Origin: Sphingomonas lacusdianchii
GTDB lineage: Bacteria; Pseudomonadota; Alphaproteobacteria; Sphingomonadales; Sphingomonadaceae
Direction of reading: 5' to 3'
DNA length: 64,000 nt
Assembly (NCBI RefSeq): GCF_022664395.1
Contig: NZ_JAKRET010000005.1
Coordinates: forward strand, 1 to 64,000
The translations under genes and the position numbers were made by a program. Positions within the stretch are counted from its first letter, which is position 1. Every line of letters begins with the position of its first letter. This document shows, piece after piece, positions 44,655 through 53,439 of this stretch. The notes below the pieces were generated by a model. The model made no database searches. It was not told the DNA's origin and was given only the letters and a program-made list of their open reading frames with translations.

Positions 44655-45358
44655 CAGCGGCTCCAGTGGATATCGACGGGAAGTTCGACTACGGCCAGCA
44701 CGCGGCCGATCGGATAGGTTGAGGATGCGCCCTGATCGACGGCGCGTTCAAGCACCGATTTCTTTTCGTCCCCGGTAATGGCGATCATCAGCGCGCGCGC
44801 CGAAGCAATCGCGGCATGGCTGAGCGTCACACGGGCGACGGGGGCCTCGGGCGGCAGCGGGTCGGGCATGACGCCCAGCGCGCGGCGTTCCTTGGGACCG
44901 GTCAGCGCTTCGGCCAGATCGGGGCCGGGAAAGATCGACGCGGTATGGCCATCGGCACCCATGCCGAGCAGGCACAGGTCGAGCGGCCAGTGCAGATCCT
45001 GCAACCGGGCATCGGCGGCGCGGCCCGCCGCCTTATAGTCCGCCGCCTTTTCGGCGGTCAGCGGGATCACCCGCGCGCCCTTGGGCAGGAACACCTTGGC
45101 GAGGCCGGTGACGTTCGACATCGCGTCACCCATCGGGACGATGCGGTCGTCGGTCGGAACGATCGTCACCCGCTTCCAGTCGAGCTTGGCCTTGACCAGC
45201 TTCTCATAGATCGGGGCAGGGGTGCGACCGCCCGCCAGCGCGATCACCGCCGCGCCGCGCGCATCGATCGCCGATTCGATGATGAACTGGATATCGCCGG
45301 CCAAAGCTTCGGCGAATTCGGCGGGTTCGTCATATTCCCACCATTCGATCTCTGTCAT
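44654..45358 (-). CDS. pgl: 6-phosphogluconolactonase
   Basis: 234 residues from ATG 45358. IALAGGRTPAPIYEKLV, VPTDDRIVPMGDAMSN, DLCLLGMGADGHTASIFPG and ARVTLSHAAIASARALMIAI are the SugarP isomerase-type motifs of DevB/Pgl. Hydrolyses 6-phosphogluconolactone made by Zwf. Between zwf and edd in the operon. Confidence 0.95.
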   Translation of the reverse strand: MTEIEWWEYDEPAEFAEALAGDIQFIIESAIDARGAAVIALAGGRTPAPIYEKLVKAKLDWKRVTIVPTDDRIVPMGDAMSNVTGLAKVFLPKGARVIPLTAEKAADYKAAGRAADARLQDLHWPLDLCLLGMGADGHTASIFPGPDLAEALTGPKERRALGVMPDPLPPEAPVARVTLSHAAIASARALMIAITGDEKKSVLERAVDQGASSTYPIGRVLAVVELPVDIHWSR

Positions 45359-45386
45359 TCTGTCTTCCCGTGTATTTTTCCGTTCT

Positions 45387-45451
45387 GTTCGAGCTTGTCG
45401 AGAACCGGTTCTCGACGGACGCATCTCGACTTCGCTCGATGCTGCTCGAAC
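45387..45451. repeat. Palindromic repeat between zwf and pgl
   Basis: GTTCGAGC (45387-45394) and GCTCGAAC (45444-45451) form the outer stem; inside is the perfect palindrome TCGAGAACCGGTTCTCGA. A structured repeat of a type common between sphingomonad genes; could act on mRNA processing inside the operon. Confidence 0.65.
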
Positions 45452-45494
45452 TGAACGGGTTAATTATGGTGTGGAAGTGGAGCGCGTAAGGCGC

Positions 45495-46955
45495 TCACTC
45501 GTTCCACGTCACCCCGTCGCGTTCGGTCAGCGCGACGCTGGCATTCGGTCCCCAGCTACCCGACGGATAGCCCTTGGGACTGGTCGCATTCGCCTTCCAC
45601 CCGTCGCGGATCGCGTCGATCCACATCCACTGCGCCTCCACTTCATCGCGACGGACGAACAGCGTCGGGTCGCCCTCGATCAGGTCGAGCAGCAGCCGCT
45701 CATAGGCGATGCGGCGGCGGGTGCCGGCAAAGGCGGTGGTCAGCGACAGGTCGAGCGGCACTTCGCGCAGGCGCACGCCGTCGCGGTCGAGGCCCGGTTC
45801 CTTGGCCATGACCAGCAGGCGGACATATTCCTCCGGCTGCAGGCGGATGACCAGCGTGTTGGGCTGCAACCGGCCGCCGCGATCGGCGAAGATCGAGTGC
45901 GGTACCGGTTTGAACTGGATCGAGATTTCCGAATGGCGATCCTGCATCCGCTTGCCGGTGCGCAGATAGAAGGGCACGCCCTGCCAGCGCCAGTTGTCGA
46001 TATGCGCCTTCACTGCGACGAAGGTTTCGGTGTCCGAATCCTTGCCCAGTTCCTCGTCATAGCCGCGCACGATCTCGCCCTTGACCGCGCCGGCGTCGTA
46101 CTGGCCGGTGACGGTGTGGCTGTTGACCTCGGCCGGGCCGATCGGGCGGAGCGAGCGCAGCACCTTGACCTTTTCATCGCGGATCGAGGTGCCGTCGAAC
46201 TTCGCGGGCGGCTCCATCGCGATCAGCGCGACCAGTTGCAGGACGTGGTTCTGCACCATGTCGCGCAGCGCGCCGACCTCGTCATAATAGCCGGCGCGCC
46301 CTTCGAGGCCGACCGTTTCCGAGATGGTGATCTGGACATGATCGATGCCGCGCGCGTTCCACACCGGCTCGAACATCGCATTGCCGAAGCGCAGCGCGAG
46401 AATGTTCTGGACGGTTTCCTTGCCGAGATAATGGTCGATGCGGAAGGTCCGCTCCTCGGGAAAGGCGGCCGCGACCAGATCGTTGATCTCGCGGCTCGAT
46501 TCGAGATCCTTGCCCAGCGGCTTCTCGAGGCTGATGCGGACGTTCGGACCGGCGAGGCCGGCGCTCTTCAGCCCGGTGATGGTCGGGCCGAACAACCACG
46601 GCGCAGTCGACAGGAAGATGGCGAGGCCGCCCGAAATGTCGCCGAGCTTCGTGGCGAGGTCTGCAAAGCCTTCGACGTTCGACGCGTCGAGCGGCTGATA
46701 ATGGAGCCGCGCGAGGAAGCCGTCGATTGCCACTTCGTCCTTGCGATCGTCGGGCAGGAACTGGTCGAGCGCGTGTTTGGCGAACGCGCGGAACCCTTCG
46801 TCGTCATGCTCGTGCCGCGCGGTACCGGTGATCGTCAGCCCGTCGGGCAGCAGACCATCGGCATGGAGGCCGTAGAGCGAGGGGAGCAGCATACGTTGCG
46901 ACAAATCCCCGGTCGCGCCGAACAACAGCAGCTTCGCTACCGCTTGCCTCGTCAT
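45495..46955 (-). CDS. zwf: Glucose-6-phosphate 1-dehydrogenase
   Basis: 486 residues from ATG 46955 (AGGAG 5 bases upstream; the ATG 18 bases earlier lacks a site). LLLFGATGDLSQRMLLPSLY (NADP binding), ISLEKPLGKDLESSREIND, RIDHYLGKETVQNILALRF with catalytic His, and EAQWMWIDAIRDGW. First enzyme of the Entner-Doudoroff route. First gene of zwf-pgl-edd-glk-eda. Confidence 0.97.
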   Translation of the reverse strand: MTRQAVAKLLLFGATGDLSQRMLLPSLYGLHADGLLPDGLTITGTARHEHDDEGFRAFAKHALDQFLPDDRKDEVAIDGFLARLHYQPLDASNVEGFADLATKLGDISGGLAIFLSTAPWLFGPTITGLKSAGLAGPNVRISLEKPLGKDLESSREINDLVAAAFPEERTFRIDHYLGKETVQNILALRFGNAMFEPVWNARGIDHVQITISETVGLEGRAGYYDEVGALRDMVQNHVLQLVALIAMEPPAKFDGTSIRDEKVKVLRSLRPIGPAEVNSHTVTGQYDAGAVKGEIVRGYDEELGKDSDTETFVAVKAHIDNWRWQGVPFYLRTGKRMQDRHSEISIQFKPVPHSIFADRGGRLQPNTLVIRLQPEEYVRLLVMAKEPGLDRDGVRLREVPLDLSLTTAFAGTRRRIAYERLLLDLIEGDPTLFVRRDEVEAQWMWIDAIRDGWKANATSPKGYPSGSWGPNASVALTERDGVTWNE

Positions 46956-47081
46956 GCGTGCTCCTATCTTCAAACTCGGTCCCGCGCGCTCCTAGCAGCC
47001 TATTTCGCAAACGCGAAGGCGGCATAGCTATGCGATGCGAAACGATTGCAGAACTGTCAGAATATTACAAACCGGCCGTAT

Positions 47082-48011
47082 TTACAGTGTCAGTCCCGCC
47101 GTCTGGTCGAATCCGGCCATCAGGTTGAAATTCTGCACTGCCGCCCCGGCCGCGCCCTTGCCCAGATTGTCGAGCGTCGCGACCAGCCGCGCCTGGCCCG
47201 TTTCCATATTGCCGAACACGCGCAGCGAGAGGCGGTCGGTGCCGGCATCGGCCTCGATCGGGATCGCGCTGTCGTCGCCGTCGAGCACGCGCACCACCGG
47301 CGATTCGCGATAGGCCTCGCGCAACGTCTGCTCGATCGCCGACAGGCTGGGGCGGCGGTGGAAGGCGAAGAGCGGCAACGGCACCTCGACCACCATTCCG
47401 CGATAGGCGCGCGCTACCGAAGGCTGGAACAGCGGCGGATGGGCGAGGCGGGCGTGACGCTGCATTTCCGGCACATGCTTGTGCGCCAGCGACAGGCCAT
47501 AGCCGAGCCATGCGGTATCGGTCTCGCCATTCTCGAACGCGGCGATCATTGCCTTGCCGCCGCCCGAATAGCCCGAGACGGCGTTGACGCTGACCGGCCA
47601 TTCGTGCGGGATCAGCCCGGCGCGGACCAGCGGCCGGACCAGCGCGAGGAAACCGGTCGGATAGCAGCCGGGATTCGACACCCGCATCGCCGTCGCGATC
47701 GCGCCCGGCTGGGCCGGCTCCAGCTCCGCCATGCCATAGGTCCAGCCATCGGCGACACGGTGTGCGGTCGAGGCGTCGATCACGCGGGTCCGGTCGTTGT
47801 CGATCAGCGACACCGCTTCGCGCGCCGCGTCGTCGGGCAGGCAGAGGATGACGAAATCGGCATCGTTCAGCGCCTCGCGCCGCGCCGCCGGATCCTTGCG
47901 CCTGGCATCGTCGAGGGTGATGAAGTCGATCTCGGTCCGGCCCGACAGCCGGTCGGCGATTTCGAGGCCGGTGGTGCCGGCGGCACCATCGATGAAGACA
48001 CGAACGGTCAT
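47082..48011 (-). CDS. argC: N-acetyl-gamma-glutamyl-phosphate reductase
   Basis: 309 residues from ATG 48011. VRVFIDGAAGTTGLEIADRL (NADP binding), VIDASTAHRVADGWTYGM, catalytic Cys in VSNPGCYPTGFLALVRPL, NAVSGYSGGGKAMIAAFE. This is the shorter type-2 ArgC. Third step of arginine synthesis. Its start overlaps the end of the NlpC/P60-like gene by 4 bases. Confidence 0.95.
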   Translation of the reverse strand: MTVRVFIDGAAGTTGLEIADRLSGRTEIDFITLDDARRKDPAARREALNDADFVILCLPDDAAREAVSLIDNDRTRVIDASTAHRVADGWTYGMAELEPAQPGAIATAMRVSNPGCYPTGFLALVRPLVRAGLIPHEWPVSVNAVSGYSGGGKAMIAAFENGETDTAWLGYGLSLAHKHVPEMQRHARLAHPPLFQPSVARAYRGMVVEVPLPLFAFHRRPSLSAIEQTLREAYRESPVVRVLDGDDSAIPIEADAGTDRLSLRVFGNMETGQARLVATLDNLGKGAAGAAVQNFNLMAGFDQTAGLTL

Positions 48012-48823
48012 GCGGGGCGCCTCCGGGCGCGAATGGGGCCGAACCGGTCGAGCGCGGCGACGGGTTCGCACCGCACGACGTCGTCGGCATGGATGGCGGT
48101 ATCGCTATCGACCAGCATTGCGACATGGTCGTTAAAGTAGATCAAATCACCGCGTCGCAGCGGATCGCCGACGGCCAGCGGCGTGCCGATCGTCTCGGCC
48201 TGCAGGTCGAGGAAGCGGGGCGGGGGCGACCCGGCCAGCGACAGGGCGAGAAAGACCAGACCGGCGGCATCGACACCTTCGGCGGACCGGCCGCCGGGGA
48301 TCGTCGGCACCCCCTGCAACCGGGTCGCATAGGCTACCGCATCGCCGACATCGTCGCCAAGCGGCAAGAGCGTTGCCCGCAGGACATAACCGCCATCGAC
48401 CTCCGCCCATTCGTCATTTGCCGGCACCGCCGCAACGCGGCAGCCCATCGGCAGCGACAGGGGGAGGGGGCGATCGAGCGAGCGGTCGGCATGCAGAACC
48501 GCCTTCGCAGCCACGACGACATGCGTCGCGTCATAAGCCTCGACCAGCACATCGCGCGGTACGAAGCCGACACTGCCGTCGATCGGCGAGCGGCCCCAGC
48601 CATGGGTCGAGGTGAATTCGAGCACGTCGAACGGTTCGCCGGCAAGCGCCTGCGACACGACGATGCCGTCGGGGGCGTCGAGGATCGAGGTCGTCAGGCC
48701 GACGCTGCGGCGGGCGGGAACGGCATAATGCGGCGCGAACACCCGGTCGGCGAGACGGATATCGGCCAGATCACGGCGGACTGCGTCGATCCGGGAATCG
48801 AGCGCGACCGACCGGCCGCGCAG
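48008..48823 (-). CDS. NlpC/P60-like protein with SH3 region, catalytic Cys replaced by Ala
   Basis: About 272 residues. LADIRLADRVFAPHYAVPA, then SH3-like segments (THGWGRSPIDGSVGFVPRDVL) and a C-terminal NlpC/P60 domain. Where the family has DCSGL, this protein reads GVDAAGLVFLALSLAG, so the nucleophile Cys is Ala; the later His region (YFNDHVAMLVDSD) is kept. It is probably a non-catalytic peptidoglycan-binding protein. The start is unclear: no ATG, GTG or TTG precedes the conserved N-terminus, only CTG at 48823; the open frame extends to ATG 48955, which would overlap the MarR gene by 122 bases. Confidence 0.65.
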   Translation of the reverse strand: MRGRSVALDSRIDAVRRDLADIRLADRVFAPHYAVPARRSVGLTTSILDAPDGIVVSQALAGEPFDVLEFTSTHGWGRSPIDGSVGFVPRDVLVEAYDATHVVVAAKAVLHADRSLDRPLPLSLPMGCRVAAVPANDEWAEVDGGYVLRATLLPLGDDVGDAVAYATRLQGVPTIPGGRSAEGVDAAGLVFLALSLAGSPPPRFLDLQAETIGTPLAVGDPLRRGDLIYFNDHVAMLVDSDTAIHADDVVRCEPVAALDRFGPIRARRRPA

Positions 48824-48833
48824 CGCGAAGCGG

Positions 48834-49187
48834 CTACGCGCTGGCGCGTCGTTGGAAGTCGCCGACGCCGTCGCCGCCCATGAACTGCCCGAACTCTGCA
48901 AGAAAATTGGCCCCTTCGCTGGTCTGAGCGACGAAGATGTTGCGCTTGTCGGCATCGTCGCGTTGGCGGCGGAGATAGCCGAGCGTACCCAAACGATTCA
49001 AGGCGCGCGTTACGACCGGCTTCGATACGTTCAGCGCACGTGCCAGACCGCGGACGGTATGGGGGCCGGGTTGCAGATAGACGATCATCATCAGCGCCAT
49101 CTGGCGGTTGGTCAGGTCCGGCTCGCCCGAGCGTACATAGTCGACCAGGCCGTCCATCCATTTCTTCAAGGGGATCGTGGGGAACAT
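48834..49187 (-). CDS. MarR-family winged-helix regulator
   Basis: 117 residues. LTNRQMALMMIVYLQPGPHT, VRGLARALNVSKPVVTRALN (recognition helix), LGTLGYLRRQRDDADKRNIF (wing) fit MarR. Shorter than typical MarR proteins (about 140-150), mainly at the N-terminus. Ligand and targets unknown. Lies divergent to secG and just upstream of the NlpC/P60-like gene, which it may control. Confidence 0.75.
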   Translation of the reverse strand: MFPTIPLKKWMDGLVDYVRSGEPDLTNRQMALMMIVYLQPGPHTVRGLARALNVSKPVVTRALNRLGTLGYLRRQRDDADKRNIFVAQTSEGANFLAEFGQFMGGDGVGDFQRRASA

Positions 49188-49380
49188 CGCAGCAACCTAA
49201 CGTCGATACAGGCCGTGAGGCGGGGTCGAAAGATGAACGTCGCAATTGCGCGCTTGGTTTCCCGGTCGATACGATAATGTTACGGATTGGTCGGTGGCGC
49301 TCGGTTGATTGGCGCGGCAGCCTCGCCTATGTGCCGCGCTTCGAACTCGCACTCCTTTCTTTCGGAAATGTTCCCCGACC

Positions 49381-49740
49381 ATGTTCACCTTCCTGCTCGT
49401 CGTCCATGCGATCATCGCCGCGCTGCTCGTGACGGTGATCCTCATGCAGAAGTCGGAAGGCGGCGGGCTGACCACCGGCGGTAGCCCGTCGGGGCTGATG
49501 TCGGCGCGGGGAGCGGCTGATTTCCTGACGCGGGCGACCGCGATCCTCGCCGGGCTGTTCATCGCGATGAGCATCGCGCTGGCGGTGATCGCGGCGAATC
49601 GGGGGGCGAACTCGATCGATACCTCGCTGGCGCGGCCGACGACTCCGCCGCCCGCCGCCAGCGGGCCGGTCAATCCGGCCGCCGATCCGATCGGCAATCT
49701 GACGGGTGCCGATAACGGCGCGGTCCCGCTGGCCCGCTAA
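49381..49740 (+). CDS. secG: Preprotein translocase subunit SecG
   Basis: 119 residues from ATG 49381. Two membrane helices (FTFLLVVHAIIAALLVTVIL and ATAILAGLFIAMSIALAVIA) around the conserved loop LMQKSEGGGLTTGGSPSGLM. C-terminal tail is Pro/Ala-rich. Part of SecYEG. Followed by pyrG, the usual alphaproteobacterial order. Confidence 0.93.
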   Translation: MFTFLLVVHAIIAALLVTVILMQKSEGGGLTTGGSPSGLMSARGAADFLTRATAILAGLFIAMSIALAVIAANRGANSIDTSLARPTTPPPAASGPVNPAADPIGNLTGADNGAVPLAR

Positions 49741-49834
49741 ACCCACTTTCATCAACCGGTCCGTCGTATTTCGCGGGCGTGGGAGCAATCCCGCGCTTGG
49801 CGGCGATGGCGTTCGACGCTAGGCGATATCTCCC

Positions 49835-51484
49835 ATGGCGCGGTATATCTTCATCACCGGCGGCGTGGTCTCGTCGCTCGGCAAGGGCCTCATGGCCGCC
49901 TCTCTCGCAGCACTCTTGCAGGCGCGCGGCTACAAGGTCCGCATCCGCAAGTTCGATCCCTATCTGAACGTCGATCCGGGCACGATGTCGCCCTATCAGC
50001 ATGGCGAAGTCTATGTGACCGACGACGGGGCGGAGACCGACCTCGATCTCGGCCATTATGAACGCTTCACCGGCGTCGCGGCGCACCAGTCGGACAACGT
50101 AACGTCCGGGCGCATCTACCAGACGATCATCCAGCGCGAACGGCGCGGCGATTATCTGGGCGCGACGGTGCAGGTCGTCCCCCACGTCACCGACGCGATC
50201 AAGGCGTTCGCGCAGGCCGATACCGTCGATGACGACGGGCAGGACCTCGATTTCGTCCTGTGCGAGATCGGCGGCACGGTCGGCGACATCGAATCGCTGC
50301 CGTTCATCGAGGCGATCCGTCAGCTCAAGAACGAACTGGGCCGGGGCCGCTCGATCAGCATCCACGTCACGTTGGTGCCGTACATCGCGGCGGCGGGCGA
50401 GCTGAAGACCAAGCCGACCCAGCATTCGGTCCGTGAACTGGCGGCGTTGGGCGTGCAGCCCGACGTGCTGGTCTGCCGCTGCGAAAAGCCGCTGCCGGCA
50501 AGCGAGCGCGCCAAGATCGCACTGTTCTGCAACGTGCCGGCGGGCGCGGTCATCCCCGCGCTTGACGCGCCGAGCATCTACGCGGTGCCCGAACAATATC
50601 ATGCCGAAGGACTGGACGCCGAAGTGCTCCGCGCCTTCGGTATCGAACCGGAAGGCAATCCGGACCTGTCGCGCTGGAGCGACATCATGGACCGGCTGCA
50701 GAATCCCGAAGGCGAGGTCACGATCGGCGTGGTCGGCAAATATGTCGGGCTGCAGGACGCGTACAAGTCGCTCAACGAGGCGCTGGTCCATGGCGGCATC
50801 GCCAACCGGGTGAAGGTCAATATCCGCTGGATCGATGCGGAACTGTTCGAGGGCGATCACGACCTGGTCGCCGCCGAGCTGGAGCCGTGCCACGCGATCC
50901 TCGTCCCCGGCGCATTCGGCGAGCGCGGTGCCGAGGGCAAGATCGCCAGCGTCCGCTTCGCGCGGGAACGCAAGGTGCCCTATTTCGGCATCTGCTTCGG
51001 GATGCAGATGGCGTGTATCGAGGGCGTGCGCACGACCGGCGGCATTCCGGATGCGTCGTCGACCGAATTCGGTCCGACCGAGCAACCGGTGGTCGGCATG
51101 ATCACCGAATGGATGAGCCCCGAGGGCATCCAGAAGCGCGAATCGGACGGCGATCTGGGCGGCACGATGCGGCTGGGCGCCTATGAGGCGACGCTGACCG
51201 GCAATTCGGTGGTAGCGTCGATCTATGGCGGCACGACGATCAGCGAGCGGCATCGCCATCGCTACGAGGTCAATACCGGCTATCGCGACCTGCTCGAATC
51301 GGGTGGGCTGGTCTTTTCGGGCATGTCGCCTGACGGGATGCTCCCCGAAATCGTCGAGCGGCCCGACCATCCGTGGTTCGTCGGCGTGCAGTTCCACCCG
51401 GAACTCAAGTCCAAGCCGTTCGACCCGCACCCGCTGTTCGCGAGCTTTATCGCCGCGGCGGTGAAGCAGTCGCGGTTGGTCTGA
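49835..51484 (+). CDS. pyrG: CTP synthase
   Basis: 549 residues. N-terminal synthetase: [41 protein letters not shown]-terminal class I glutaminase with Cys in [14 protein letters not shown] and His/Glu in [12 protein letters not shown]. Makes CTP from UTP, ATP and glutamine. Confidence 0.98.
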   Translation: MARYIFITGGVVSSLGKGLMAASLAALLQARGYKVRIRKFDPYLNVDPGTMSPYQHGEVYVTDDGAETDLDLGHYERFTGVAAHQSDNVTSGRIYQTIIQRERRGDYLGATVQVVPHVTDAIKAFAQADTVDDDGQDLDFVLCEIGGTVGDIESLPFIEAIRQLKNELGRGRSISIHVTLVPYIAAAGELKTKPTQHSVRELAALGVQPDVLVCRCEKPLPASERAKIALFCNVPAGAVIPALDAPSIYAVPEQYHAEGLDAEVLRAFGIEPEGNPDLSRWSDIMDRLQNPEGEVTIGVVGKYVGLQDAYKSLNEALVHGGIANRVKVNIRWIDAELFEGDHDLVAAELEPCHAILVPGAFGERGAEGKIASVRFARERKVPYFGICFGMQMACIEGVRTTGGIPDASSTEFGPTEQPVVGMITEWMSPEGIQKRESDGDLGGTMRLGAYEATLTGNSVVASIYGGTTISERHRHRYEVNTGYRDLLESGGLVFSGMSPDGMLPEIVERPDHPWFVGVQFHPELKSKPFDPHPLFASFIAAAVKQSRLV

Positions 51485-51817
51485 GGCGCACAGGGTAGCC
51501 CCACCAATTACGTCATCCCAGGGCGACCCCGGGGTCCCGCTTCAATTCGAGACCTTCGCCTGGATCGTACCCCGGCGAAGGCCGGGGCCCAGTTGGGGGA
51601 CTTCGGTGATCGGCGGAGGAACCTTCCCAACTGGACCCCGGCCTTCGCCGGGGTACGGCTCTTGTTCGGCTACGCTCGGGACTGTTGCATAAGTCGCGAA
51701 AGAGCTGGCGGAGATGTCGCATCGCTCGGCCACCGATCCGAAGAATCGGAACGGGCGCCCGAACCCATCCGGTTCGGGCGCCCGCCCACGGCGCGCAAGG
51801 GAGCAGCGCGCCGTAGT
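51485..51817. other. pyrG-hsp20 intergenic region with repeat
   Basis: Contains no gene. Repeat at 51567-51656 and a GGTTCGGGCGCCCG-type hairpin (about 51757-51783) that could end hsp20 transcription. Confidence 0.5.
51567..51656. repeat. 31-bp-arm inverted repeat downstream of pyrG
   Basis: Arms 51567-51597 and 51626-51656 pair with one mismatch over 31 bases (core ACCCCGGCGAAGGCCGGGG). The internal loop is 28 bases. A strong RNA or DNA hairpin of the sphingomonad intergenic repeat type. Confidence 0.8.
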
Positions 51818-52306
51818 TTAGGCAGCGTGTGCCGGATCGTCGGTCTTGGTCGCGTCGTTCGCGATGACCGGCTGTTCGGTCGTGCCGCCGATCGCAATCC
51901 GGCGCGGCTTCATGGCGTCGGGGACCTCGCGACGCAGGTCGATGGTCAGCAGGCCATCGGCAAGGTCGGCGTGTTCGACGACGATGAAATCGGCCAGTTC
52001 GAACCGGCGTTCGAAGCTGCGGTTGGCGATGCCCAGATGCAGGACCGCGCTCTTCTGTGCGTCGGTCTGGTCGGCCTTACGGCCCGAGACGACGAGCAGG
52101 TTCTGCTGGGCGGTGATGTCCACCTCTTCGCGCTTGAACCCGGCAATCGCGAGCGTGATGCGGTAGCGATCCTCGGCGAGGCGTTCGAGATTGAAGGGCG
52201 GATAATTTTCGCCCGTGGTCGCGCGCGCGTTGTTTTCGAGCATGTCGAACAGACGGTCGAAACCGATGGTCGAGCGGCGATACGGGGTGAAGTCGAAGCT
52301 ACGCAT
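51818..52306 (-). CDS. Hsp20-family small heat-shock protein
   Basis: 162 residues from ATG 52306 (GGAGG 7 bases upstream). MRSFDFTPYRRSTIGFDRLF at the N-terminus, then alpha-crystallin domain YPPFNLERLAEDRYRITLAI, KREEVDITAQQNLLVVSGRK, GIANRSFERRFELADFIVVE, DGLLTIDLRREVPD. IbpA-like ATP-independent chaperone. Regulated by heat at two levels if the upstream promoter and thermometer calls are right. Confidence 0.93.
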   Translation of the reverse strand: MRSFDFTPYRRSTIGFDRLFDMLENNARATTGENYPPFNLERLAEDRYRITLAIAGFKREEVDITAQQNLLVVSGRKADQTDAQKSAVLHLGIANRSFERRFELADFIVVEHADLADGLLTIDLRREVPDAMKPRRIAIGGTTEQPVIANDATKTDDPAHAA

Positions 52307-52392
52307 GTCAAATCCTCCAGATGAAGCGAGTTGAACCGAGCGGCATCCACAAAGCGATGCCGGTTCGTGAACGGCCCAAAGGCACCGTTCGC
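52307..52392 (-). promoter_or_regulatory. Predicted ROSE-type RNA thermometer of hsp20
   Basis: The last 5'UTR hairpin pairs CAACUCGCUUC with GGAGGAUUUG: U-C then a bulged G, then C-U pairs with A-G-G-A of the Shine-Dalgarno site, loop AUCU. This is the UYGCU/bulged-G design of ROSE elements known upstream of rhizobial and other proteobacterial small heat-shock genes. Two more hairpins precede it (CGGTTCG/GAACCG and GGCATC/GATGCC), as in typical ROSE leaders. Confidence 0.65.
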
Positions 52393-52398
52393 GAACCG

Positions 52399-52426
52399 AT
52401 ATGGTTCGAAGGTGAAGGGCTTCAAG
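52399..52426 (-). promoter_or_regulatory. Predicted RpoH (sigma-32) promoter of hsp20
   Basis: On the minus strand CTTGAA (52421-52426) and CCATAT (52399-52404) are separated by 16 bases, close to the alphaproteobacterial RpoH pattern (CTTG, 17-18 bases, CYTATNT). It would start transcription near 52392, giving an 86-base leader. Confidence 0.55.
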
Positions 52427-52513
52427 CGGATCTTCGGCGAATTTTTTGCGGCGCTCCGCGACCGATTGCTCGGAACAAGGGCGATTGATAGTCAGGGACT
52501 GCAACGCATCTTC

Positions 52514-52607
52514 GTCATTCCCGCGCAGGCGGGAATCCATAGCCGCTATCGCCTCCGACGGATCGGCGGCCTTGGCCCATATGGACTCCCGCCTGCGCGG
52601 GAATGAC
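52514..52607. repeat. Inverted repeat upstream of hsp20
   Basis: GTCATTCCCGCGCAGGCGGG and CCCGCCTGCGCGGGAATGAC at the two ends are perfect inverted copies. Same family as the glk-edd repeat (42742-42819). Confidence 0.75.
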
Positions 52608-53439
52608 GATGGGGTGTGCGTCGGTCAAAGCCCCGTGTGATGGAGTGAATGTTGTCAGGTCGCGGATCGCCCGCTGTCCTACAAGAAGCGACCGCGCCAT
52701 CATGCGCGATGGTCGGCCGGCACATCGACTTCTAGAGCGGTTTCCGATCAGGTTGGATCACCGGCACGGAGGTGATTTTGGTTCGGGGCGAGGCGCAAGG
52801 AGGGAGCGATGCCGAAGCATCGTGACCGACGAAGCAACGCTGCCCCGAGCCGAAATCACCCCGCCGCGTCAGCGGTCGCCCGTAGGGCGATGACGGTGGT
52901 TCAAGCTGGTCGGAAACCGCTCTAGCCGCTTCTATCGATCGTATCGGTTGGCCCGACGCACTGCGGCAAGCGTGAACTTTGTGAACTTTGACGCACGGCT
53001 GCTGCCAGCAGTGACCACAATAGATAACGATCCAAGTGACTTACAATCAGCCGCGTGATCCGATGCAATGGAGGCCGGATACCCGTCATGGCCTTTCATC
53101 CCGGAACCAAAAGGCCCTGAAACGGCAAACGGCCGGACTGTCACCAGCCCGGCCGCCTGCGTGACGATCGTTCGTCAGCCCCCTTGGTTGCCACCGCTTC
53201 TACGCCCCTTCCCCCCTTCCAGGGCGGAGCCGGTTGGCCTCCCCGAACCGTGGCCTTGCTTGCCTGCGCTTCGTGGCACTCTCGATACGGAACCGCGCCT
53301 ATTCTGTCACCGGCTTTGCGGCAGCTTTGCTACGGTTTTGCTAACCATGTGTCGATTCGGCAACAGCATGGATTGAAGTCGGACCCGCGCCTACCTACAG
53401 CCCGACCAACGCCCCCGTTCGAGGACACCGACCGCCCTT
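52608..53439. other. Gene-free region between hsp20 and lolC
   Basis: About 830 bases with no supported gene. It holds the 193-bp hairpin element (52733-52925) and a hairpin at 53131-53154 (GGCCGG/CCGGCC with one mismatch). The stretch from 53160 to 53439 probably carries the lol promoter, but no clear boxes were seen. Confidence 0.5.
52733..52925. repeat. 193-bp MITE-like structured element
   Basis: The ends CTAGAGCGGTTTCCGA (left) and TCGGAAACCGCTCTAG (right) are perfect inverted repeats; pairing extends to 31 bases with about 4 mismatches. A second nested pair (GGTGATTTTGGTTCGGGGC with GCCCCGAGCCGAAATCACC) and a central GATGC-CGAA-GCATC hairpin make the whole element fold on itself. It encodes nothing. 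Confidence 0.8.

Noticed and set aside
53068..53376. 102-codon frame before lolC
   Set aside because: Pro-rich out-of-frame composition and no ribosome site.
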